A stretch of 64,000 nucleotides of DNA from Gyrodactylus bullatarudis. Its lineage: Eukaryota; Platyhelminthes; Monogenea; Gyrodactylidea; Gyrodactylidae. Shown here one piece after another: positions 23,001-33,848 of this stretch. The notes under the pieces are model-generated. The model was not told where the DNA came from. It worked only from the letters and a program-made list of their open reading frames with translations, and searched no databases. Within the stretch, counting starts at the first letter, position 1. The number at the start of each line of letters is the position of its first letter. The position numbers and the translations under genes are program-made. The stretch is taken from the NCBI GenBank assembly GCA_012064415.1, contig SSNU01000135.1:186001-250000 (forward strand), given 5' to 3'.

Positions 23001-26000
23001 TACCCTCTTTGCTTGACCATTAGAACAAAGTAAATATTTGTTGATTTTACTATTAAATTCTTGGCAACACAAATCATAAACTCAAAAGAGGTCATCCTTC
23101 ACTACTCAATCTTGCTCTTAAAATAATTAATTTTTCTATCATATCAATGTATAAGATGCATTTATGTTAATTTGGGATTCGTTCTATGTAATAATGAATA
23201 TATTTCCTCCATCAAGACAATGATAAAAAAGTCAATGTCATGAATGGCTTCACCCAGGGGACCAATAACAATCCAAATACTCTTGCTACAATTAATCCGT
23301 CTTCTGTTAGCTGTTCAAATGTGAAAAATTCTCCAAGCAACCTTTCTCCCACCAATACATCCGGTCTATTATCAACTGAATACCGCCTTGTTAACATTGT
23401 CGATTCACCCGAGGTCTACTCAGCCTATGATGCAATTGTTGATGAAATCATTTCTGATCTCAACAACGAGACTCCCCATGTTATTGTCTTGCCAATTGGA
23501 TCTGGTTCCCTTACAGCTGGTATAATACAGGTGAGTAGTCATTCTTACCTTGACCTTGAACTCGGCCTTGGGCTCAGACACACATACAAACACATTGAAT
23601 GGTTGTAGTTGATTCTTTTAAATATTTGTCATTTTAGAAAAAGCAAAAGTGTCTCTCATCTTATCCAAGGTTATTCAGCCAAGTTCACTTCTTTTTAGAC
23701 TACATGAAATGAAAGCTTCTTGTAGCAAACAAGAAAAAATCAAAAATTCTTTTTTCTTGCATGCTAAACTAAAAGGTAGAGAGACAAAATGATGGATAGC
23801 TTTCTATAGATTAACAAAATGACGTGTTCCTTTGATCAAACCCTCTATGACACTTGAGCCATTACAAGGGTCTTGGAGCTATTCTGAATGAATTTACTGC
23901 AATTTCATTTTCCCCAAAATCCTTAAATTTCTCTCCTTAAACATGCGAAAGAAGACTTAATTTTTACTATAAATTTGAAATTCTATTTCTCATAGTAAAA
24001 TTCATTGAAACATCATGGTTTTTGTTCAAAAATTGTCCTTTTTAAAATGCTTTGTTCTTGATCCTCTTCAAAAAATGAGATAAAGGCAGGAAAAGGTAGG
24101 CTTTCTCAACTATAGAGTTCTATTAATTTCCCCTTTCCTAAATAAGAAATTACATTAATTTAGTACACAAAATAATTATTATCAACATAAATTTGTCCAA
24201 GAAGAAATTAGATATATTTTCTTTGATTTATTCTCTCCTCTCTTACTCTCTTGTATTAATTGGAATCATAGATTTCTCTTCCTCTGTATTTATGTTAAAG
24301 GAATATAGAAGAAGACTATTCTCAAGTCATGTACGCAGGCCAATATCACACACTGTGACATTAATCTTTATTAAATATTAATTAATCGCCAAACTCTCAC
24401 CCCCTTTCATCCTTCACTACAACTCAATTTATATATCAATTATAATTGTATTAGTTAATCTCATTTCCATGTATGATCTCAAGACCCAGCTCTAAAACAA
24501 TATAATTCCCATTATGTTCACATTGCGAATATTAAAATTTAATGAAAGAAATTATTCCTTGAGATCCTTGGACAGCTCGGTTTAATCCATTTACTCTTAC
24601 CTTTATTATAATTAGGGTAAGCAGAAAATAGCAAAAATTATCTTTATGCTTTATTCTTCCCAAATGTTGAGCTATTAAATTAATTTTCTTTTGGTAGCCT
24701 TGAAAAAATTTTTACATTTGATTCAGGTTGAATATCCTAGTTTTGTCTTCAACCAGAGTATGAAAGTATAGTTATGGATACTTTTTTTGACACATCAATT
24801 TTGACTTTAGCCTCTCTATCTCTAATCTTTTATTAGTTTAATCTACAACTGTAAACGATACTGACTAAATAGGTATACTTTTTGTGCACACAGTAATATG
24901 AAAAAAACATATTATCAATAAACTGTAAGGAGCTCAGTGAGAAGAACAACAATGAGTTAGATAGAGACTGTCATAAAATTATGCTCAATTCATTGATCAT
25001 AATTTTCTTTCTTATTCAGTTGTTATTGTTTTTTTTTCTTTAATCTACCCCTCAAACTATATTACTATTCTATACAATCTCTATGTGTCTAAATAAATAA
25101 CTGGGTTTTTTAAATTTTATTGAGTCAAATGTGATATCTCTGTTCAAAAAAATGATTTTTTATTAGCGATTCGCATTCATCTTAAGATTTCCTGAATGAA
25201 TTGAGTTTTTCTAATCAGTGACTCAGGGGGCATATTGCACGAAAAATTAAGAACGAAGAAGTTTATCTGAAATACTACATGATATAAGGTTTAGGCTTGT
25301 TAGATTGTGATTGTAAAGAAGGGGCGTGTCATCTTTTAAGAGGAAAATTTCTCCAATCATCAGAAGGCTTGCAGAAAAAAAGAATGATACAGGCTAATTT
25401 GTATTTAAAATCCTATTTTTTATAACCAGAACAGAAACTCAGGGGCTTGTTTAAAGGTAATATCTGATATGTAGGGAGAACGTGTTATATATATAGGGGA
25501 GCCTTTCATATTTTAATAACAAAATTTTCTCTGTTATCAGAAAGCTCAGAGAAGAAAGGATGATATCGGCTCATAGTTCGTATTGAAATTATAACCCAAA
25601 TATCAGCGGTAATCTTGGAGTTGGTTTATAGTTGTGATTTCATAGAACTCTGAGATTTGTGCAAAAATATCCAATTTTATTCTCCAGAATGAGATAAGTT
25701 TATATTATGACTACAAAGAATGTAATTAGGAATTGTTTTGAATAGATAAAATTCACAAATTAAAAAAATTTAATATATAAATAGATTTTCAATAACTATT
25801 AAAGCTTCAAGACATGGACCTACTGCCCAGAGGCTCGTAAGGTATTGAAAATAAAGCTGTTGAAAATTCTAGAATATCGATCCGGGCATAAATAAATTTT
25901 TGAGCATCTATTGCTATCAGAGGACCCAAGAAGAATGATTCAGTGTTGTAAGCGAAAAATTTTGCTGAATTGAGATGTCCGGTATCTCTCGCGAGTCTGA

Positions 26001-29000
26001 AAAATATATTCTTACCTCAACTTTGGATACGTTTCCTATCAAGTCTCGAGATGATTAACTATCTTCGGATGATAATTACTAGCATTATTACATTGCGTTT
26101 GTCCGCCTAATCCGTATAGATTTATCCAATGATTTATATTCCATATGCTATAGATACACGTACACTTTATTCTCTAGCTGAGAGATTCCTCCCCCTTAGC
26201 TCTATCTGTCTCTCTTGAATTAGTAGTTCAAGTTTTGATTTTCTTTCATTTCTCAACTCGGCAATAATAATCTTTATTTTAATGAGCATATCGTGATACG
26301 ATCATATTTATCTCCATATAAGATGGATTATCGTGATCCGATCAAATAACTATCGATATTACGAACTAAAATCTGGTTATCCTTCCCAACTATTCTTCTC
26401 TAGTTATAAATAATTGAACTCTAAGAAAAGAATCACTTTCTCCCCTCTCTTTCTCTCCTCTTAGAGTGGTTGACATTCTATAATTGCGGTAGGTTTTGTC
26501 TGTCCTTTCATTCAAACAACTGTCCATCTCTCCCCTTAGCTTTTCATCTCGATAACGTTGTCTCTCCAATCTTTTCTCTTATTTAAAAAATAAATAAACT
26601 TGTTATTATTATTAAACATTGAATGATTGATGTTTAATCCCAATAATAAACTGAATAAATATCTAGCTTATTTCTCATGATTTGCCTTATTGTATTGCAA
26701 GACTCAACATATCCATATTTTTTCTTTAGATGAAATATAGATTGAAAACTGCAATCTTCAATCTATAGAGTGTCACTATTGACAACTAGCGAGAAAAACA
26801 AGTTTCTTTCTTCTCATTAACAAATATTCAAAAGTTGCATACAATCCATGTTACCCCAGGCATATAATTTCCATATGACCTCTTCTTCAATCCATTTTTC
26901 CAATCTTACATCTTTAATCTAAAAGAGGCTAAGAGAGGTTTTCATAATTTATTCCCAAAGGGGAAAATTATTCACACTCTAATAGATATCAATTAATTAC
27001 TTTATTATGAATCTATATATATATTCTATATCCATTTTAGGGTCTGTGGAATCATAATCTAACAGATGTAAAGATAGTTACAATGGAGCCAGACACATGC
27101 AATCTCAAGTCGAATTGTCCGTCCTCGATTAATTCCTCATCCAGTTCAACACACAGCTCAGATCTTCATCAACAGTCGAGGTCAAGCTCATTCGATCGTC
27201 CAAATGTTGGTTATATGCCAAAGAACTTTGTTTCCTCCCTAACATGTGCACCGCTCTCCATGGAGACACTTCAAAAGGTCCTCTATCATCCAATCTCTTG
27301 TTTTACCTGCTCTGATATAGACGCCTTGAATAGTGTTAAACGATTCCTCAATGATCACGGAATGTTGGTTGAGCCAGCAGCTGGGGTCGCCCTCTCTGCT
27401 GTGTACAATGACAATTTAGCCAGGATGAGGACTGAGAATCTCTTGCCAGATAATGCCAAAATAGTCATGATCATTACTGGAGGTCGAGATGTCTCATTTG
27501 ATCAGCTTGTGGATTGGGAGCAGCAATTCGGTCAAATTGCTGCCACTGACCATAATCAATACTCTGTAGCATCTGCCATAAAGAATGGCTTAAAAAGTAT
27601 GTTTAATCAACTTCTTCAATGAAAATCATTTAGACTCTTGAAAAATAACCAATCTCAAATAGTAATCTTCAACTGACGCCCATATTATCGACCTTGATTC
27701 TCTCTCTCTCTCTCTCTCTCTGAGATATGCATATTTTCTATCTTTCACACTAATCTCATCCAAGGTTTCTACTCACATTACCTTGTTGCCATATATATAA
27801 CTAACTAACTAACTTCTATTTGCTTACCTTCTTCTCTGCATACCTTTTTTTTGACGTGAATCGTGTTTGACGAGGTTTACATTCTTGTATAGTTATCTCT
27901 GCCAAGTATACATCTTATCTCTTTCATAATTAAAAAAGAGTTGATTCCAAAATTGAGAATGTCTGCACAGAAATCCTCTGATGAAATCATTCCTGAACCT
28001 AAGTCTGAATTCAAGTCGACCAATTTTCTACCTGGCATACACCTTGTTACTTTTATATTACAAATTAGAAAAATTCTTCAAGTATCCACTTATTAGAAAT
28101 ATGATACAATTTTATTAATATTGATATAAAAATAATTTAAGAATTTATTCATCCTGCCGAAGAGAATGAATTTCGGCCAAGCTGTTAATACAGTTCAAAA
28201 CTACTTGCACTGTTGATATCTTTCCATCTTGTTCACTTTATCTTTTTAATCTAAATTATTGAATTATTATAATTAGTCTTTGCGATAAATAATGGGACTC
28301 CAACCTCAACAAACATTTTATAATTATTTGATCTTAGATATTTCTAAAATTGTAAAGTATTTTGATTGCCAGATACATGTATTTTGTTTGGGAACTGGGC
28401 CATCAGAGAAATTTCAAGATGCTTAAATCATTTTTCGAAGATTAGATTAAGCCTTCAAGAGTATTCATGTGGCATTTGATCTTGTATGAAAATATCCGAG
28501 ATTCTGTTGAGTCATATCCCTCCAGGACAACGCGAGACTACACTTAGGTCATCTCGCACAGTCTGATAAACACCACTTCAAATCTCTAGAACCTTTTCTC
28601 CCCAGAGATAAGAAAGTAACTAGGTTTTTTCAAAATATGTTATGTTCAAAAGATTAATCTTTACTCCCCCCCTCGCACAGAGAATGACATCATCTACGAT
28701 ATCCAATCAAACGAGATCAACTCACTGACCACAGTCAACTCTGTTGTTGATAGCCTCTTCTCCACTAATACACCCACTAAACACGATGACAACTCCAACG
28801 GATCCGACAGTGGCCTAGCTGATCCTGGTGAGTCTTAATTTAAACGATAAAATCTTGAGAAAATTCTAAAATCTGTAGGATTGATAAACTGTATCAAAAT
28901 ATTCGTGATACTCTTAGTTTTCTACAACATTCACGAATGTAAAAAGATATCTATCAATAAAAATATTTTTACATATAGGGGGGCTAATAGATTAGTGCCC

Positions 29001-31081
29001 TGGATTAATCTGTCAATTTCAATCATTTTTTTATCCAACCATCTAATCTACATCTAATTTATTTATTTCACTCTCTTATTATCACTTTTCTATCATTATA
29101 TAGTAGGATCAATTAGTGAGAAAATCTTTGGAATGGAAGTGTTGAGCATATTTCCCCTTTTCTAGCTCTATCTATCTGTCTGTCTGTCTCTCTCTCTGAA
29201 CCCTTTGAATCCTTATGAATTGATTTATTCTGACAAATCAATATTCACTCTCTCTCTCAAGAACACAACAGGTGTTTTCTTTCTTATGAATTTTCATTGA
29301 AGAGAGAGAATTTATTCATCTCAAAAATATACCTAATATAATTCCAGTTTTTATTTCCCCCCCCCTCGTACTTGATCAATCAATCTTGGAAAAAACAAAC
29401 CCACTGTTTCCATTCTTGTTCTTGGTTTTCAAATTTACGACTCTGAATTCGAACCTCTCAATAATCATTATTTGCTATACCAAGAATCTTTTCTGTTCAC
29501 ACTTCCTCATCTTCCTTTTCTTCTTCGTATATACAGATATAGGGGAAAACATGTTCTTTTAAAGTCACCGAAAAAAATAATTTTTCCCATTTCAATTTTC
29601 CTGGGAAAAATTAATTCAAACCCAAGAAAAAAAGAGAATGAACAGAAAATACAGGGGATGTAATTAACACTTTTTTTCTCCCTTGCTGCGAGAGAATGGC
29701 AAAATGTATCACATTTCCATCTTTTTCTGCTCTATGCAATCTAGAAAGAAAAATCTGTATTGGACTTTGCTTTCATTTCCAACTTGACCTCTCTTTATGT
29801 ATGAGGTTTCTCACGCAAAGTTTAGGAAATGCATTTTCCACTTGTCCAAGATTTTCGATGGTCAAAGGTACTAACTTTTCAAAAAATATGCAAAACATCA
29901 TCTGGGTATTAAAAATTTTCGAGGTATTCTCCAATCTTGTTCAATTTATTAAAATTCATAATTTCTTTCTGTTACAAATAAAATCTTATATTTTGAAATT
30001 ATTGATACAAAATTGAGATTCATTTTAAAGAAAAATATATAAATAAATATATCTAAAGTAAATAGTAAAAATCATGGTTTTTATATATAAAATCTGGTTA
30101 GCGAAGGGAAGAATAAAGGAGAAATTTCGAATGGTCCATTTTAGATCTGATATTAGCTATAACTGATTTATGATCAGTTAATAAGGTTCAAAAAAAAGAT
30201 AATTCAAAAGTTTCTCAAATTATATTTTTAAATAGAAATAGAGGAATTCATATATACGTGGGTTTAAATAAAAAGAGCATTGTAAGAATCAATATTAGGA
30301 TATGAAGAATTTAAAAAGTTTATCAGATACGATCATTCATAAGATATTAAGCATTATTCAAATTAGGTAATAAAGGGGCAAGATAATCGAATGATGGCAA
30401 TATTAAAGCTATGTAAGCTTGAATTTACAGTTTTTGAAATTTTTTCTAATCTTAAAAAGTAAAGATTTAATCCTAGATGAGTTAGAAAAAAGGATTAATT
30501 TTAAAATTATCGTAAACACTGAAAACTAGGTCCAAAATAAAGAAGACAAATTCTTCAGGAAGTAGAGTGGGTTGTAGGTAGTCCAACTGGGAGGATGAAT
30601 TCGCATTTATCTAACTACTCCTATTATTCGTGTATTTATCCGATATTATTTCTCAGAACTAACATTTACTGCTTCAACAACGAAATCGGTCGGAAGTAAT
30701 AATTCAAGTCAAATACTACCTATCGGCCATAACAGGCCACAAAATCAACATCAAATCCATCGATCTGTTCACAATCAGAATCCCCTTGACGGTGACAATC
30801 TCTTAGATAGTCAATACGACTCCTCCATTGGCAGCCACTATCTCTGCAGTAGCAACAATGCAAACAATAATAACCACTGTAGCAACAACAATAACAGCAA
30901 TAGTACTGGCACATCTAGTCCACTCTCTGTCTCAACTGCTGCCTCCTCAATCGAATCATCAACTAACCAGTGTTCCTCTGCCAATAGTACTCAAAACCAC
31001 AACGATCTCACCAATGGTAGTTTCTCCCTCAACAATTTTGAACAATTTCTCAACCTAAAAAATCTTTCAGAAGTCAACTGA
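20038..31081 (+). CDS. ELAV/Sxl-type RRM protein fused to a serine-dehydratase-like PLP domain
   Basis: Seven exons in perfect phase: 20038-20631, 20694-21647, 22540-22837, 23217-23530, 27041-27596, 28681-28827, 30657-31081 (3288 nt, 1095 residues). RRM1 (about residues 62-142) has RNP2 LIINYL and RNP1 LCYGFVDF, as in ELAV/Sxl. RRM2 (about 182-275) has RNP2 ILVNGI but a weak RNP1. An Asn/Gln/Ser linker follows. Within the same exon the chain becomes VYLKLENLQLTGSFKIRG, the serine dehydratase PLP-lysine motif. Exons 3-5 continue that fold: HLICPCPGLNR, VIVLPIGSGSLTAGIIQG, VKIVTMEP, LVEPAAGVALSAVYN, VMIITGGRDVS. Exons 6-7 encode an Asn/Ser-rich tail. Low-complexity inserts split the enzyme fold. 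Several cofactor-contact motifs differ from active SDS, so it may be a pseudoenzyme. A 60-nt in-frame intron may lie inside exon 2 (21151-21210). Confidence 0.85.
21151..21210 (+). other. Probable 60-nt in-frame intron inside exon 2 of the fusion gene
   Basis: Starts GTGAGTATCT after AAATGTG and ends AATCATCTAG. It is 60 nt, the modal intron size here, divisible by three and free of stops, so the frame stays open either way. Removal joins SKC to EIQQQSQ through a phase-1 junction and drops 20 residues (1075 instead of 1095). Confidence 0.55.
21648..22539 (+). other. Intron 2 of the fusion gene with a TG microsatellite and short hairpin
   Basis: GTAAGC donor, CAACAG acceptor, phase 0. It holds (TG)n at 21913-21929 and a ten-base-stem hairpin at 22297-22320 (AGACATGTGT/ACACATGTCT). 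Pyrimidine-rich toward the acceptor. Confidence 0.7.
23531..27040 (+). other. Long intron 4 of the fusion gene
   Basis: 3510 nt, phase 0, GTGAGT to CCATTTTAG. It contains a family C repeat (about 24010-24100) and two related stretches (25320-25400 and 25490-25580) sharing ATCAGAA..CTC/TTGCAGA..AA and GATGATA..GGCT, which recur near 62380-62440. No exon found. Confidence 0.65.
24010..24100 (+). repeat. Interspersed repeat, family C copy
   Basis: AAAATGCTTTGTTCTTGATC then AAAAAATGAGATAAAGGCAGG matches 54930-54985, and in reverse 35740-35800 (CCCAGCCTTGATCTCATTTT). Class unknown. Confidence 0.5.
27597..28680 (+). other. Intron 5 of the fusion gene
   Basis: GTATGT donor, CGCACAG acceptor, phase 1. 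It holds a (TC)n microsatellite at 27698-27721. Otherwise unremarkable. Confidence 0.7.
28828..30656 (+). other. Intron 6 of the fusion gene
   Basis: GTGAGT donor, TTTCTCAG acceptor, phase 1. It contains short (TC)n/(TCTG)n runs near 29165-29210. No exon recognised; the open frames at 29472-29663 and 29696-30016 show no domain. Confidence 0.65.
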
Positions 31082-32760
31082 TCATTTTGTTTTATTTATT
31101 TTTTAATTTTTATTTTTAACGATATTATTATTATTAAATAGACATTTTCTGCTTATCTTGTTACACTTTTTTTGCTTGAAAATACTCCCCTCCCTCTTTT
31201 GATCTGGAAATGTTTCTTTCGCTCACTCTCTCACAAGTAAAAAGAAGAAAAGAATACTCTTGCACAATCATCCTCTATATTTGATATTTTTTAAAATTTA
31301 TTCATTTAAATAAAGGGAAAAAAAGAAAATTCAAGCAACTAATTAAGTATATGTATTAGTTTATTTATTATTATTATTTTAATTTCTCATCATAATTATT
31401 GGTAATCATTGTTTGTTGTTTATCCCTCCCTCTTCAACTCTACCTATAATTTTGGATTTGAAACTTAAACGAATCTCTCTTTACACAAAAAGAAAACATG
31501 CAAATCTCAAAATTTCCATCACAACTTTCATATCCAAAACGATTCCACTTGAAAAATTTTACTTGCCAATCATATCGTAGTGTGCAGAGTACCCTTGAAG
31601 TCAAACTATTAACAAAAGATCTCTGTCAATGATCGACTTCTTTCTATGCTCAAGAAAAAATTTGAATTGTACTCACTTTATGATGATGACGATAATGGTC
31701 AGTAGAACCGTCTCTCTCTTTCTCATCAATGCCAGTGGTTCTTGCACTGAAACCGAGAGAAATAATCAAAGACCATCACATCATAATACACAAGGGACAC
31801 AGTGCATATCAATAGAAATTAAAGCTATTATTATTATTTACTCGCATATATTTATTTATTTATTTCATTGCAATTACAATTATCAAAAACAATTTATTTA
31901 TTGTTGCTTAAAGACATTATTATTCTTTTCCGATAAAAAAGCGCACCCCTTCCGACCCACCAATTCTTTCTTCAACCATATCTATATATTTTAATTAATT
32001 TGTTTGTTTGTTTTCTCTGCCACTTTCCAATTCCTTATCACTATATTAATCCGAATGAGCATTTACTTGGGAAGTCAGTCTTCAATCTCTCTTTTTTTCC
32101 AAAAAATAAAAAGAACCCATAAACCAGAATGAAACAAGCAAGAAATAACAAGGCTGTCCAATGAAATCAATTATACACACAAATTCATTATCATATTTCA
32201 GACATTCATTCATTCCAAACCATGATTTTCACTTAATTTTTTGTTTAATTATTTTTTTGCTCTCTTATTTCTCGCATACCCCTGCCCCCGCCTCAAAGCA
32301 ACCAATTCCCGTATCCAGCCCAACCAGAAGTCCTTCCTCTTTTTGTTTTTTTACAAAAAAATTTTAACCTTTTACTTGATCAATCTCTAATCTCAATAAA
32401 CAAATATATTTTTTTTCATTTCCAAAAACATTACCAAGTCAATTGAAACCAATAGCGAACATGAATATTTTTATCTCTTTTTATTGTTAACCATCCATCC
32501 ATAGTTGTTTTTTTTAATTATTTATTTTTTTAAAGAAAATATCCTTTTGTTGTCACCTTTATTCCTTATTACTATATGCATATATTTATATATAAATTAG
32601 TAAATTAGCATTATTACTATTACAAAAAACTAAGTTAGAAAACACATATCTAAAAAAATATACCTGGGTACCCAATTATGTCCATGTAGAGTGGGGGAGC
32701 AGTTCAAATTCTCTCTCTCTCTTACATGCGACCTGAAATTCTCAATAAAAATATATATAT
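31082..32760 (+). other. AU-rich 3' UTR/downstream region of the fusion gene
   Basis: After the TGA, AATAAA lies at 31309-31314. Further downstream are ATTTATTTATTTATTT-type AU-rich elements (31848-31866, then 31891-31902) and later AATAAA copies near 32395 and 32742. A long, U-rich 3' UTR is plausible, but which poly(A) site is used cannot be read from sequence. No gene seen. Confidence 0.45.
31309..31314 (+). terminator. Candidate poly(A) signal of the fusion gene
   Basis: First AATAAA after the stop codon, 228 nt downstream. Later signals exist, so this may be a proximal site. Confidence 0.45.
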
Positions 32761-33759
32761 TGTTATTTTTTAAATACGCAATTTATTTCTGTGTTTCTCC
32801 TCGGGTTGAGCTCGTTTCGCAGTTTAATTAATCTGGAATCTTGATCTCCAAGTAATCGAAACAGATTCGTAAAAATTAATCTAGATTAATCAGAGTAAGC
32901 AAATGAACACTTGAACTCAATTCTTTAAACGTTTTCTCATGAGTCATGATTCTTTACAGGAAGTATATCACTAGGTTTCAGTTTACGAATCATCAGTTCC
33001 CCTCCAGACTATTCACAAGAAGAGAGCATTTTGCTTATAAGAATACACCTTAAGCTTGATTGACATCGGAACAGGGGAATCCCTAATTTGAATTAAAATT
33101 ATCTCTTTTTATCTAATCTGATCCTTGTTTGATGACTTTAGCCTTTGAAGACCCAGAGAAATTATTTTTAAGGTACATCGCTGAGATTGGAAATTTTGTA
33201 TGGTTTCAGAATATGCAATTTTTTCAAAAAACCAATCTTTAATTGGTTGAATTCAAGCTGATAGAATTTTCGAATTCTACAGGCATGGTTTCTTTCTTTC
33301 TTATGTTTGATCCCTGTGAGAAGTGTTTCAAAAAAAGTTATTTTTATATTTTAAGAAATTTTTATATTTTTCTAAAAACGAGTCATTTTTAAATTGCTTC
33401 TCAATAAAATATTGTAGCTTGACAAGTCGTAGTTCATTCGAATGAATATTATTCCTTCTTTCAGAAAAGGGATCAATGAATAATTTTTAGTTTCTTTAAA
33501 ACAGAGTTATAGCTTGAAAAAGTTACCTGTCGCATATATGACCCACTGGGACTTGAAGGGTTAAGAAGAACGATCAAAATAAATAGATCTAGATCCAGTC
33601 ATCTTTGATCGCTTACTATTCTAGGAAAGAATACTCTATTTTTATTTAAAAGTTTTTGTATTTCATCATTAATTTGGTGAAAGAATCAAGCTAAAAACAT
33701 TCTTCCAAAGTAGTTTAATAGGCTCTTTTCCGAACTCAATTCTCATATTTGCATTCTTT
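32761..33759. other. Intergenic stretch, nothing recognised
   Basis: AT-rich, no supported exon or repeat match found by eye. Confidence 0.5.
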
Positions 33760-33848
33760 TGCCGGGTGTGGCGTAGTGCTATCTCTCTCACCTCTCATTT
33801 GGACCCCTTTATTCTCGGTCACAGGTTCAAACCTTCCCACACCGGGCA
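33760..33848 (+). repeat. tRNA-derived SINE-like sequence
   Basis: A-box-like TGGCGTAGTGC (33770-33780) and B-box GGTTCAAACC (33824-33833) lie at tRNA spacing. They are enclosed by TGCCGGGTGTGG and CCACACCGGGCA, which pair with one mismatch over 12 bases. The terminal stem is too long, and the anticodon and T stems too poor, for a working tRNA. It resembles the CTCTCACCTCTCATTTGGA type of arthropod tRNA-like repeats. Confidence 0.6.

Noticed and set aside
30720..30914. Minus-strand Cys/Tyr-rich frame as a small secreted protein
   Set aside because: It is the reverse of the Asn/Ser-rich terminal exon of the fusion gene; AAC-rich repeats give Cys/Tyr-rich shadows.
33760..33848. Functional tRNA gene
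   Set aside because: A and B boxes are present, but the anticodon and T stems do not pair properly and the terminal stem is too long, so SINE-like is the better call.
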